Shown here in pieces: positions 9,125-17,795 of a stretch of DNA of 57,235 nucleotides. The notes beneath the pieces were generated by a model. That model saw only the letters and a program-made list of their open reading frames with translations. It was not told the origin of the DNA and made no database searches. The position numbers and the translations under genes are program-made. Every line of letters starts with the position of its first letter. Position 1 is the stretch's first letter. Source of the stretch: Pseudomonadota bacterium (GTDB lineage: Bacteria; Myxococcota_A; Polyangia; Fen-1088). The DNA lies in the NCBI GenBank assembly GCA_023438785.1, contig JAEXQJ010000383.1:1-57235 (forward strand), written 5' to 3'.

Positions 9125-9901
9125 CTAGATCCGCTCCACGATCACCTGCGCCATCACGCAGCGACCGGGCGTGTGGGCCGCGCTGCCGTCGGCGATGGCG
9201 TTCAGCTCGTCCTCCAGCGCGTCCAACTCGGCGGCCGCGTGGGCCTGGCTCATGTAGGGGTCGCTCTTCCAGGTGGCGATGTTCATGGCGTGTAGCCGGG
9301 CCATGGTGGGTGCGGCCATGGTCAAGGGCGTCTGTCGGGCCGTGGTTCTGGCCCCGGCGAGCGCGGCGGCCAGGGCGGGCAGCCGTCGCCCCATGTGCAG
9401 CTCTTGTCCGTAGTGGGCCTGCATGTCCTTGACCAGAGCGTAGTAGCGCTGCAACGCGGGCAAGGGTGACTCCAACTCGGCCGTCTCCTCGAGCAGCAAC
9501 CGTCCACCCGGACGCAGGTGAGCCAGGCATGCCTTCACCACCACCTCGGGCGTGTGCAGGTGGGTCAGCAGGAATCGACCGTAGATGAGGTCGGCCCCGT
9601 GATCAGGGTAGGGCGGCGCCAAGACGTCCACGTCGCGAAACGTCAAATGCGGGAACCGTTCGCGGGCCAGGCTCAGATACCCGGGCGAACGCTCGTACCC
9701 GGTCACCTGGGCGCCGGTGATGTGCTGGACCAGATCGGTGGTCAAGCCCAGCCCGCTGCCCAGATCCAGGGCGAATCGTACGGACTCTGGTTTCGCGCGG
9801 CGCAGGAATTGGGCAGAGCTGGGCGCGTAGGCCTGGGCCAGGCGCTCCAGGCGCGCCGCCGCAAGCTGGTTGTCTCCGAACGTGTAGTGGGATCGACTCA
9901 T
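9125..9901 (-). CDS. Class I SAM-dependent methyltransferase
   Basis: Rossmann-fold methyltransferase of about 258 residues. Motif I is LDLGSGLGLTT, and the acidic strand-2 position that binds the ribose follows in VTGYERSPGYLSLAR. The post-motif region RPGGRLLLEE is typical. The start at 9901 is chosen because AAGGAG lies six bases upstream and because the preceding in-frame codons look non-coding. The C-terminal region (about 150-258) is helical and probably forms the substrate lid. The substrate cannot be told. No operon partner: both neighbours are unrelated. Confidence 0.85.
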   Translation of the reverse strand: MSRSHYTFGDNQLAAARLERLAQAYAPSSAQFLRRAKPESVRFALDLGSGLGLTTDLVQHITGAQVTGYERSPGYLSLARERFPHLTFRDVDVLAPPYPDHGADLIYGRFLLTHLHTPEVVVKACLAHLRPGGRLLLEETAELESPLPALQRYYALVKDMQAHYGQELHMGRRLPALAAALAGARTTARQTPLTMAAPTMARLHAMNIATWKSDPYMSQAHAAAELDALEDELNAIADGSAAHTPGRCVMAQVIVERI

Positions 9902-10393
9902 GGGCTCCTTTTCGGCCCTGGGTCGCCGGTCCGGCAGATACGCGAAGCAGGCGACCCGCGGGCCGCCTTTCGTGTCTTGGCTCAGGCGCCCGTTCTGCAA
10001 CCGCGCGCACGCCACCGCAGGTGGTCCGAGGTCAGCGGCGAGAACGAACGCAACATGGCTTCAGGGTACCATGGCCAGGGGCTGTGGCTCGACGAGGCCA
10101 TCGGCGGAGGCGCGGCGGCCGTGGGCGGCGACTGGGGCCTGCGAGTGCCCATGAGGTCGTCCGTAACCCCCACAGAAGACGTGGGGAATGGGGCCTGGAA
10201 TCATCAGGCCTTGCGGCGTTCGCCCGTTCGACGCGTAGGGCTGCATCGCGCTCGTAACTGCCGAGAAGCAAAGCCGAAACGAAACTAATCCGGGCGTCGG
10301 GTCGCAAACATGATATTTGGCGTGCCGGCGACCGGCTGTGGCGCCGGCCCAAAAGTCCAAGTCAGCGTTCGATCAATCTATGGAGGAACTCGA
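9902..10393. other. Intergenic region without a recognised gene
   Basis: About 490 bp between the divergent methyltransferase and pyruvate phosphate dikinase genes. Short open frames exist on both strands but they overlap one another, lack ribosome sites and match nothing I know. The region presumably holds both promoters; the last 100 bp before the dikinase is locally more AT-rich, which would suit a promoter, but I could not pick out a confident -35/-10 pair. Confidence 0.5.
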
Positions 10394-13132
10394 ATGACCA
10401 AGTACGTCTATTCCTTCGGCGGAGGTAAGGCCGACGGGAATGAGTCCATGAAGAACCTTCTCGGCGGCAAGGGCGCCAACCTCGCCGAGATGGCCGGCCA
10501 CCCGTCGCTCAAGCTGCCCGTGCCCCCCGGTTTCACCATCACGACCGAGGTCTGCACGTACTACTACGCCAACGGCAAGACCTACCCGGCCGAGCTGAAG
10601 GAGCAGGTGACCAAGGCCCTGGCCGAGGTCGAGCAGCTCATGGGCAAGAAGTTCGGCGACGCCAAGAACCCGCTGCTCATCTCGGTGCGTTCGGGCGCCC
10701 GTCGCTCCATGCCGGGCATGATGGACACGGTTCTCAACGTCGGCCTCAACGACGTCACCATCCAGGGCCTCATCGAGAAGACGGGCAACGCCCGCTTCGC
10801 GTACGACGCCTACCGCCGCTTGGTCATGATGTACTCGGACGTCGTCATGGAGAAGGCCGCGGGTATCGAGCCCAAGGACGGCAAGGGCATCCGCAAGATC
10901 CTGGACGAGCGCCTGGACGCGGTGAAGAAGGCCAAGGGCTACAAGAGCGACACCGACCTGACCGTCGATGACCTCAAGGCCCTGGTGGTCGAGTTCAAGA
11001 AGATTGTGAAGGACGTGCTCGGCAAGCCCTTCCCCGATGAGCCCCAGGATCAGCTGTGGGGCGGCATCGGCGCCGTGTTCGGTAGCTGGAACGGCAAGCG
11101 CGCCGTCGACTACCGCCGCATCGAGAAGATTCCGGACGAGTGGGGAACCGCCGTCAACGTGCAGTCCATGGTGTTCGGCAACATGGGCTCGGACTCGGCG
11201 ACCGGCGTGGCGTTCACGCGTAACCCGGGCAACGGCGACGCTCACTTCTACGGTGAGTACCTGGTCGACGCTCAGGGCGAGGACGTGGTGGCCGGCATCC
11301 GCACCCCGGCGCCCATCAACGAGAACTCGAAGAACGCGCAGAGCGAGAAGCTCGCCACCCTCGAGGCGACCATGCCCGCCTGCTACAAAGAGCTCTTCGA
11401 GATCCAGAGCCGTCTCGAGAAGCACTACAAGGACATGCAGGACATCGAGTTCACCATCGAGAAGGGCCGCCTGTTCATGCTCCAGTGCCGCGTGGGCAAG
11501 CGCAACGGCACCGCGGCCGTGAAGATGGCCGTGGACATGCAGAAGGAAGGCCTCATCGACGCCAAGACGGCCATCAACCGCGTGGCCCCCAACCAGCTCG
11601 TCGAGCTGCTGCTCCCGACCCTGGACCCGAAGGCCGAGGCGGCCACCAAGGCCGTGGCCAAGGGTCTGCCCGCCGGTCCCGGCGGCGCCAAGGGCCAGGT
11701 CGTGTTCACCAGCGAGGTCGCGGTCAGGCTGGGCGAGCAGGGCAAGAAGGTGGTTCTCGTGCGCGAGGAGACCTCGCCCGAGGACGTGGACGGCATGCAC
11801 AAGGCGCAGGCCATCCTCACCAGCAAGGGTGGCATGACCTCGCACGCGGCGCTCGTGGCCCGCGGCTGGGGCAAGTGCTGCATCGTCGGCTGCAGCGACA
11901 TCGAGATCGCCCACGACGGCAAGTCCTTCACCACCAAGAAGGGCGAGGTCATCAAGGAAGGCGACTGGATCGCGCTCAACGGCACCAAGGGCCTGGTCTA
12001 CAAGGGCGACATGGCCCTGGTGGACGCTGACCCGGCCAAGAACGAGACCTTCAAGGAGTTTATGAAGCTGGTCGACGCCGAGCGCGCCCTCAAGGTGCGC
12101 ACCAACGCCGACAGCCCCAAGGACGCCAAGAAGGCCGTGGAGTTCGGCGCCGAGGGCATCGGCCTGTTCCGCACCGAGCACATGTTCTACGGCGAGGGCT
12201 CGGACAAGCCGCTGTTCCTGCTGCGCAAGATGATCATGAGCAAGTCGGTTGCCGAGCGTAAGGCCGCCCTGGCCGAGCTGGCGCCCTTCGTGAAGAGCGA
12301 CGTCAAGGCCACCATGGAGGCCCTGAATGGTCTGCCCATCACGATCCGCTTGCTGGATCCGCCGCTGCACGAGTTCGTCCCGCACTCGCAGGACAAGCTC
12401 GAGGCGTTGGCCAAGGAGCTCAAGGTCGACATGGGCGAGCTCAACAAGCGCGCCGAGGGCCTGCGCGAGAACAACCCGATGCTCGGTCACCGCGGCGTGC
12501 GCCTCGGCGTCACCTACCCGGAGATCACCGAGATGCAGGTGCGCGCCGTCCTCGAAGCCGCTGGCGAGCTCATCAAGGCCGGCAAGAAGGCTCACCCGGA
12601 GATCATGATCCCGGTCACCTGCAACGTGACCGAGATCCAGGATCAGAAGGCGATCGTGGATCGCGTGTACAAGGAGGTTTGCGCCTCCCTCGGCGTGAAG
12701 GAGATCCCCTTCATGTACGGCACGATGATCGAGATCCCGCGCGCCGCTCTGCAGGCCGCCAAGATGGCCGAGGTCGCCGAATTCTTCTCCTTCGGCACCA
12801 ACGACCTGACCCAGATGAGCTTCGGCTTCAGCCGCGACGATATCGGCAGCTTCCTGCCCGACTATCTCGACAAGAAGCTGCTCAAGGACGATCCGTTCCA
12901 GACCATCGACGTGGACGGCGTCGGCGAACTCATCAAGTTCGGCGTGGAGCGCGGTCGCACGACCCGTCCCAAGCTGAAGGTGGGCATCTGCGGTGAGCAC
13001 GGTGGCGATGCGGAGAGCGTGAAGTTCTGCCACAAGGTGGGCATGGACTACGTCAGCTGCTCGCCCTTCCGCGTGCCGATCGCGCGCCTGGCCGCCGCGC
13101 AGGCTCAGATCGAGAGCCCCCGCGCGAAGTAA
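10394..13132 (+). CDS. ppdK: Pyruvate, phosphate dikinase
   Basis: Cytoplasmic enzyme interconverting pyruvate + ATP + Pi and PEP + AMP + PPi. The 912-residue length fits the family. N-terminal ATP-grasp nucleotide domain begins at YSFGGGKADG and GGKGANLAEM. The phosphohistidine domain has GGMTSHAALVARGWG with catalytic His484 and the adjacent conserved Thr482, the residue phosphorylated by PPDK regulatory proteins in other lineages. The C-terminal PEP/pyruvate barrel includes GLFRTEHMF, FGTNDLTQM and GICGEHGGD with catalytic Cys866. Start fixed by GGAGG eight bases upstream of ATG 10394. Monocistronic, ended by a strong terminator. The codon bias is strong (almost all third positions G/C), suggesting high expression in gluconeogenesis or PPi-linked glycolysis. 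Confidence 0.98.
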   Translation: MTKYVYSFGGGKADGNESMKNLLGGKGANLAEMAGHPSLKLPVPPGFTITTEVCTYYYANGKTYPAELKEQVTKALAEVEQLMGKKFGDAKNPLLISVRSGARRSMPGMMDTVLNVGLNDVTIQGLIEKTGNARFAYDAYRRLVMMYSDVVMEKAAGIEPKDGKGIRKILDERLDAVKKAKGYKSDTDLTVDDLKALVVEFKKIVKDVLGKPFPDEPQDQLWGGIGAVFGSWNGKRAVDYRRIEKIPDEWGTAVNVQSMVFGNMGSDSATGVAFTRNPGNGDAHFYGEYLVDAQGEDVVAGIRTPAPINENSKNAQSEKLATLEATMPACYKELFEIQSRLEKHYKDMQDIEFTIEKGRLFMLQCRVGKRNGTAAVKMAVDMQKEGLIDAKTAINRVAPNQLVELLLPTLDPKAEAATKAVAKGLPAGPGGAKGQVVFTSEVAVRLGEQGKKVVLVREETSPEDVDGMHKAQAILTSKGGMTSHAALVARGWGKCCIVGCSDIEIAHDGKSFTTKKGEVIKEGDWIALNGTKGLVYKGDMALVDADPAKNETFKEFMKLVDAERALKVRTNADSPKDAKKAVEFGAEGIGLFRTEHMFYGEGSDKPLFLLRKMIMSKSVAERKAALAELAPFVKSDVKATMEALNGLPITIRLLDPPLHEFVPHSQDKLEALAKELKVDMGELNKRAEGLRENNPMLGHRGVRLGVTYPEITEMQVRAVLEAAGELIKAGKKAHPEIMIPVTCNVTEIQDQKAIVDRVYKEVCASLGVKEIPFMYGTMIEIPRAALQAAKMAEVAEFFSFGTNDLTQMSFGFSRDDIGSFLPDYLDKKLLKDDPFQTIDVDGVGELIKFGVERGRTTRPKLKVGICGEHGGDAESVKFCHKVGMDYVSCSPFRVPIARLAAAQAQIESPRAK

Positions 13133-13153
13133 GCTGAGCGACAGTCAGTAAGC

Positions 13154-13186
13154 AACGGCGCCGGTCGAGAGATCGGCGCCGTTTTT
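13154..13186 (+). terminator. Rho-independent terminator of ppdK
   Basis: Perfect 10-bp stem AACGGCGCCG / CGGCGCCGTT (13154-13163 and 13174-13183) around a 10-nt loop, followed directly by a T run (13182-13186). It lies 21 bp after the ppdK stop. Confidence 0.92.
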
Positions 13187-13245
13187 CGTGAGTGGCCCCG
13201 GAAGCGCGCTGGCCCTCGTCGCCACGCTCTGATAGCACTCGCGTC

Positions 13246-13605
13246 ATGATGAAGACGCTGTTTGCGGTGGGGTGCCTGAGTCTCGGCCTGCTCGCGGGTT
13301 GCAACCAGTGCGAGAAGCTGACCGCATCGATCTGCGCCGACTTGGGTGCCGAGGCGTGCGCGGTGTGGAAATCGATCGATGGTCCCGACCAGGTGGTGCC
13401 CATCGGCCGCAGGCCCAACCGGGCGTGCTCCCAAGTTCGCAGCAACGACACGGCCTACCAGGGGCTGCTGCTGGCGGCACGGGGCGCGGTTCTGGCGGAA
13501 CGGCTGCAGCGGGCCGTGCGCGCCAACGACACGGAGCTGCAGCGGGCCATCTCGGCCGAGTTGGCCAAGCACGCCGAGGCCGCGAAGGCCTTGGCCGGCA
13601 AGTGA
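13246..13605 (+). CDS. Small secreted lipoprotein
   Basis: 119-residue protein. The N-terminus MMKTLFAVGCLSLGLLAGC is a clear lipoprotein signal with lipobox LAGC at about residue 19. The mature part has paired cysteines (NQCEK, ICADLG, EACAVW, RACSQ) and a helical Ala/Glu/Arg-rich C-terminus. It resembles the many short myxobacterial lipoproteins of unknown role. No functional family recognised. It is convergent with hcp. Confidence 0.75.
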   Translation: MMKTLFAVGCLSLGLLAGCNQCEKLTASICADLGAEACAVWKSIDGPDQVVPIGRRPNRACSQVRSNDTAYQGLLLAARGAVLAERLQRAVRANDTELQRAISAELAKHAEAAKALAGK

Positions 13606-13676
13606 CCGAGCTACGGGACGACGAGCACGGTCACGACGTCCGTTGACGTGGTGTCGTGGCCATCCGGCGAGGCAAC

Positions 13677-13707
13677 GCGTGCCCCGGAGAGACGTTCCGG
13701 GGCACGC
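13677..13707. terminator. Hairpin between convergent genes
   Basis: 12-bp perfect stem (13677-13688 with 13696-13707) and a 7-nt loop GAGACGT, in the 116-bp gap between the small lipoprotein and hcp, which converge here. There is no T run on either strand, so it is a probable bidirectional terminator or transcript-end stabiliser, not a textbook intrinsic terminator. Confidence 0.6.
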
Positions 13708-13721
13708 CCGCGTGCCTGTCG

Positions 13722-15005
13722 TCAGCTCAGCGCGGCGGCCAGATCCTTGGCCGGATCCTTACCGGTCAGGCGCAGGTCGAACTTCTCCTGCAGGATCTTG
13801 AAGACGCCCGGGGTGATGAAGGCCGGCGGGTTGGGGCCGATGGCGATCTTCTTCACGCCCAACGAGAGCAGGGTCAGCAGCACGGCCACGGCCTTCTGCT
13901 CGAACCACGAAACCACCAGCGTGAGCGGCAGCTCGTTGACCGAGCAATTGAAGGCCTTGGCCAGGGCGACCGCCACCTGGATGGCGCCGTAGGCGTCGTT
14001 GCACTGGCCCATGTCCATCAGCCGCGGCAGGCCCAGGTGGGTGCCGTAGTCGTGCTCGCGGATGCGGTACTTGCCGCAGCCCAAGGTCAGGATGAACGAG
14101 TCGGGCGGGGTCAGCCTGGCGTACTCGCTGAAGTAGTTGCGCCCGGCTTCCGCACCGTCGCAGCCGCCGATGACGAAGAAGCGGCTGATCTTTCCGGCTT
14201 TCACCGCCTCCACGATGGCCGGCGCCTGGGCCAGGATGGCCGAGTGGTGGAAGCCCACGGTGGATTTCTTGATGGTCGAGGCGGGCAGGGGCGGGCACGC
14301 CTTGGCCTTCGCGATGACCGCCGAGAAGTCGTTGTTGAGCAGGCGCGTGCCGCCGGGAACCGCCGTGGCGCGGGTGGTGTAGAGGCGGCCGGCGTAGGTC
14401 TGCGGCGGAATGACCACGCAGTTGGTGGTGGCCAGCACCGGCCCCGAGAACGCGGCGAATTCAGTGCGCTGCTTCTGCCAGGCGCCGCCGAAGTGGCCGG
14501 CCAGGTTGGGATGATTGCGGAGGTTGGGGTACATGTGCGCGGGCAGCATCTCGCCGTGGGTGTAGACCTTGACGTCGGTCCCCTTGCACTGGGCCAGCAG
14601 GTCGTCCAGATCGACGAGGTCATGGCCAGTCACCAGGATGCCCGGGCCGGCCTGCGTGCCCTCGCTGACCTCGGCAGGTGACGGCTGGCCGAAGCGGCGC
14701 GTGTGTCCCTCGTCGAGCATCTGCATCACGCGCAGATTCATGCGCCCCAGCTCCATGGCGTACTCGAACAGCGCGCCCAGATCGAAGTTCACGTTGGTCA
14801 GCGTGGAGAAGAGCGCCTCCTCCGTGAAGGCGTCCACCGCCTCGTCGACCATGCCCAGTCGGCGCGCGTGGTGCGCGTAGGCCGCCATGCCCTTGAGGCC
14901 GAAGATGATGGTTTCCTGCAGCGACTGCACGTCCGGATCCTTGCCGCAGACGCCCGGCCCGGTGGTGCAGCCGCGCCCGAATTGCTCACATTGATTGCAG
15001 AACAT
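13722..15005 (-). CDS. hcp: Hybrid cluster protein (short form)
   Basis: Iron-sulfur protein of the prismane family, known for hydroxylamine reductase and, in enterobacteria, NO reductase and nitrosylase activity. The N-terminal cysteines (CNQC, then GCTTGPGVCGK) would hold the cubane cluster. The hybrid-cluster ligands can be followed: His in TGHDL, Glu in THGEML, Cys in NCVVI, GGCDGAE, LGCGKY and GQCNDAYG, and the Glu-x-Lys pair in WFEQKA. At 427 residues it is about 120 shorter than the E. coli type and lacks the second part of the helical domain, as in the short class described in archaea and thermophiles. AAGGAGA precedes the ATG. Divergent from a Crp/Fnr regulator, with an FNR-type box in between. 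Confidence 0.95.
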   Translation of the reverse strand: MFCNQCEQFGRGCTTGPGVCGKDPDVQSLQETIIFGLKGMAAYAHHARRLGMVDEAVDAFTEEALFSTLTNVNFDLGALFEYAMELGRMNLRVMQMLDEGHTRRFGQPSPAEVSEGTQAGPGILVTGHDLVDLDDLLAQCKGTDVKVYTHGEMLPAHMYPNLRNHPNLAGHFGGAWQKQRTEFAAFSGPVLATTNCVVIPPQTYAGRLYTTRATAVPGGTRLLNNDFSAVIAKAKACPPLPASTIKKSTVGFHHSAILAQAPAIVEAVKAGKISRFFVIGGCDGAEAGRNYFSEYARLTPPDSFILTLGCGKYRIREHDYGTHLGLPRLMDMGQCNDAYGAIQVAVALAKAFNCSVNELPLTLVVSWFEQKAVAVLLTLLSLGVKKIAIGPNPPAFITPGVFKILQEKFDLRLTGKDPAKDLAAALS

Positions 15006-15064
15006 GGGGTGGTCTCCTTGTGTCGGTTACGGCAGGTACGATGACCGTCGCGCGGCGGGGATGC

Positions 15065-15080
15065 CTTGATCTGGATCAAG
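15065..15080. promoter_or_regulatory. FNR/DNR-type operator
   Basis: CTTGATCTGGATCAAG, a perfect dyad matching the FNR/DNR consensus TTGAT-N4-ATCAA. Its centre is about 67 bp upstream of the hcp ATG. A class II site at -41.5 would put the hcp transcript start near 15031, leaving a leader of about 26 nt. It is only 28 bp from the regulator ATG, a position suited to autorepression. Confidence 0.85.
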
Positions 15081-15100
15081 CGAGTGGGCAACCTGCCGGG

Positions 15101-15766
15101 ATGGACAAGACGGCCATCATCGACGCCTGCAGCCTCTTCCAAGGGGTGAGCCCGGTTCACCGTCGACGGCTGGTCCACATGGCGCGCAAAGTCTCCTTTG
15201 TCGCGGGCACCCTGGTCTTCCGTCAGGGCGATCCCTGTCCCGGCATCTACTGCGTGGGCAGCGGCGCGGTGCGGATCTACCGCATCGGCGGGGCGGGGCG
15301 GGAGCACACCTTGCACATGGCGGGTCCCGGGCAGACCTTCGCCGAGGTGGCGGTCATCGGCGGCTTCCCTTGTCCCGCCTTCGCGGAAGTGACCGAGGCC
15401 GCCCAGTGCGCCCTGCTGCCCGCGCCCGCCATCATGTCCATGCTGCGCGAGGAGCACGCCTTCTGTCTGGAACTGCTGGTCGGCATGAGCCACTGGGTGC
15501 GGCGCCTGACCGGACTGCTGGAGGACATCACGTTGCGGGACGCAAGCGGGCGGGTGGCGCGCCACCTTCTGCAGGCCAAGCCCGACGCCCGCGGCACGGT
15601 AGGCCTGGCCGGCCTCAAGAAGCACATCGCCTCGCACCTCAACCTGACCAGCGAGACCTTCTCGCGCGTGCTACGCAAGCTGGCCGACGCGCGCGTGGTG
15701 GAGATCCTCGAAGAGCGCCGTCTGCGCGTCGTCGATCGCGCGGCGCTGGAGCAGATCAGCGAGTAG
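15101..15766 (+). CDS. Crp/Fnr-family regulator (DNR/HcpR-like)
   Basis: 221-residue transcription factor: N-terminal cNMP-type beta-roll (about 10-125), a long dimer helix, and a C-terminal winged helix. The recognition helix carries SETFSR, the ExxSR motif that reads TTGAT half-sites in FNR and DNR. It lacks the N-terminal cysteine cluster that holds the 4Fe-4S centre in FNR, so it more likely senses NO or heme ligands as DNR/NnrR/HcpR proteins do. It is divergent from hcp, and a perfect TTGAT-N4-ATCAA box lies in the shared promoter. I chose ATG 15101 because the beta-roll begins there; the frame is open further upstream but would cross the operator. Confidence 0.9.
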   Translation: MDKTAIIDACSLFQGVSPVHRRRLVHMARKVSFVAGTLVFRQGDPCPGIYCVGSGAVRIYRIGGAGREHTLHMAGPGQTFAEVAVIGGFPCPAFAEVTEAAQCALLPAPAIMSMLREEHAFCLELLVGMSHWVRRLTGLLEDITLRDASGRVARHLLQAKPDARGTVGLAGLKKHIASHLNLTSETFSRVLRKLADARVVEILEERRLRVVDRAALEQISE

Positions 15767-15774
15767 CACGCCCC

Positions 15775-17454
15775 TCAATTCTTATGCAGCAGCGCCTTGG
15801 CCACTTGCAGGCGACGCTCCAACTGGCGGACCGTGGCCTCGGTGATGCGCTTGATGCCGACCTTCTTGTTAAGCAGGGCGTTGATTTGGGCGTGCGTCTT
15901 GCCCGTGGCGTACACGGCGTCGCGCACGGCCTCGCTGTTCATCTCGCGCAACTGACGGCGGCGGGCCAGGGCGCCTGTGGCGGCCGGCGTCGGAGTGGGC
16001 TCGGGATCGGGCAGGGGAACGGGCTGCATGGGCACGCGCTCGAAGATTTGGGCGTGTGCCGTCTGCGCGTTGAATTGCGACATGTCGACCAAGTCGGGGA
16101 TAGCCTCTCCCTCCTCTTCTTCGACGATGCGCGGGCTTTCCATGGGGCGACCCTGCTCGTCCAGGGCCACGGCCGAAATGGCGGAGAAAAGCGAGAGCTG
16201 ACGGTCCTCGGGCGCGGCCTCCTCGGGCGCTTGTTCGCGGCGCTCTCCCTCGGACGAGGCGGTGATGCCGTAGACATCGTCCTCGTCGGTTTGCTTGCGC
16301 AGCGAATGGCGGCGTTGCTCGGCGATGCCCGTGGCGAAGGTGCGCAGGCGCTTGTCGTCGGGAATCAGCATGTACGCCGTTTGCCGACCTGGCCCGCCCG
16401 TCCAGCGCACCAGGCGCCCCACCGCCTGCCGGAAGAACAGCTCGGTAACCGTATTGGTGGCGTAGACCCCCACGCGCAGGCGCGGGATGTCCACACCCTC
16501 GGACACCATGCGCACGGCGACGATCCAGGGCGCCGCACCGTCGCCGAACTCCGCAATCCGACGCGAGGCCGCCGGATCGTCGGAGGTGGCCACGGTGGGC
16601 AGCACACCCAGGCGGTCATGCATGATCTCCGCGATGCCGCGCGCGTGATCCTGGTCCATGGCGATGACCAGGCCGCCCGCCCTGGAATCGTTACGCCGCA
16701 GATGCATGAGCTGGGCGTGGGCCTGCACGAGAACGCTGGGCAGCCATTCGCCGCCGACGTCCAGGGCCGTGCGTAGACGCTGGTTGGCTAGGTCGCGCGT
16801 CAAGGGATCGTCGAAGGTGGCCGCGCAATCGAGGCCGCCCGGCGCGGTCCACTCCATGTGACCGTTGATGCGCGGAAAGTAGATGGGACGCACCACCAGT
16901 CGATCCCTCAGCGCCTCGCCGTAGCCGTATTCGTAATCGGGGCGCGCCAGATCGCCGTCGTAGTGGACGAAGGGAATGGTGCTCTGGTCGGAGCGGAAGG
17001 GCGTGCCCGACAGACACAGGCGACGCTGGGCGTGCTCGAAGGCGAAGCGCACCCCATCGCCCCAGGAGCGGCTCTCGCCGGCATGGTGGATCTCGTCGAG
17101 GACGGCGAACGACCCACGCACCAGGTCGCGCAGGGACCCGGGCGAGGCGGCGACTTGCTGATAGGTCACGACCACGCCGTGCACGTCCGAGGGCAGGGCG
17201 CCGTAGCCGGCGGTCCATTCGGGATCGAGATGCAAGTGAAAACGCTCGGCCGCGTGGGCCCACTGAGTCTTGAGGTGCTGCGTGGGCACCACGATGACGC
17301 AGCGACGGACCTGGCGTGCCAACAGCGCGCGACGAACCGCGATGAGCGCGAAGGTGGTCTTGCCGGCGCCCGGTGTGGCCACCGCCAGGAAGCTGGACGA
17401 TGCGCTCTCCTCGAAGCGGATCAGGGCCTCGCGCTGCCAGGCCCGCAGGCGCAC
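15775..17454 (-). CDS. DEAD/DEAH-box superfamily 2 helicase
   Basis: 559-residue SF2 ATPase. Walker A is ATPGAGKTT (about residues 27-35), motif II is LDEIHHAG (DEIH), motif III CLSGTPFRSD, and motif VI QAVGRLVRW. The helicase core fills residues 1-400. The C-terminal ~150 residues are acidic and then basic (RRRQLREMNSEAVRDAVYATGKTHAQINALLNKK broken by helices), perhaps a nucleic-acid binding tail. The N-terminal layout resembles type III restriction/UvsW-type translocases, but no nuclease or methylase is adjacent, so defence is not implied. The likely start is GTG 17454; the frame continues upstream without ATG, and a consensus ribosome site sits 60 bp further up. Confidence 0.88.
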   Translation of the reverse strand: MRLRAWQREALIRFEESASSSFLAVATPGAGKTTFALIAVRRALLARQVRRCVIVVPTQHLKTQWAHAAERFHLHLDPEWTAGYGALPSDVHGVVVTYQQVAASPGSLRDLVRGSFAVLDEIHHAGESRSWGDGVRFAFEHAQRRLCLSGTPFRSDQSTIPFVHYDGDLARPDYEYGYGEALRDRLVVRPIYFPRINGHMEWTAPGGLDCAATFDDPLTRDLANQRLRTALDVGGEWLPSVLVQAHAQLMHLRRNDSRAGGLVIAMDQDHARGIAEIMHDRLGVLPTVATSDDPAASRRIAEFGDGAAPWIVAVRMVSEGVDIPRLRVGVYATNTVTELFFRQAVGRLVRWTGGPGRQTAYMLIPDDKRLRTFATGIAEQRRHSLRKQTDEDDVYGITASSEGERREQAPEEAAPEDRQLSLFSAISAVALDEQGRPMESPRIVEEEEGEAIPDLVDMSQFNAQTAHAQIFERVPMQPVPLPDPEPTPTPAATGALARRRQLREMNSEAVRDAVYATGKTHAQINALLNKKVGIKRITEATVRQLERRLQVAKALLHKN

Positions 17455-17795
17455 TCCGGCCGGGGTCGAGGACGTCGCTGCGCCCGCCTGCTCGATGTGT
17501 GACCGCGTGTCTATCGAGGCCTCCTTGGCCGCGCCTGCCCGTCGGCGCGCGGGCGCATCTTTTATAGGTTCGACATCAAAACGTCGAGGGCTTGTCGACG
17601 GGCCGATGGAGTTTTTCCACGACGCGATCGCACCGCCGCGCAGGCCCGCGGAATCTCAGGACATGTGGGACCGAATGCGTCCGCGTTACAGATCAGGCGT
17701 GTTGTGCACGCTCTTCTGCTGACCTTCTCGTCGCCGCGTGCCAAGCGAAGTTCTTGGTCCGCGAAGCCGGCGGACCCGTGGCGCTTGAGGCGGTG
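17455..17795. other. Intergenic region between divergent genes
   Basis: About 340 bp between the helicase and the cation transporter, read divergently. No convincing gene. On the minus strand it holds AAGGAGG (17526-17520) in front of an in-frame extension of the helicase. Towards the plus strand it presumably holds the transporter promoter. Confidence 0.5.

Noticed and set aside
10310..10393. Upstream extension of ppdK by 28 codons
   Set aside because: No ribosome site there; GGAGG precedes ATG 10394 and the family N-terminus TKYVYSFGGG begins at that codon.
10373..13033. Very long open frame (886 codons) on the minus strand across pyruvate phosphate dikinase
   Set aside because: Antisense shadow created by the extreme G/C third-position bias of ppdK; its translation is His/Leu/Val/Asp-rich without motifs.
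15775..17454. Helicase as part of a restriction or defence system
   Set aside because: No methylase, nuclease or other defence gene is adjacent; neighbours are hcp regulator and a metal transporter.
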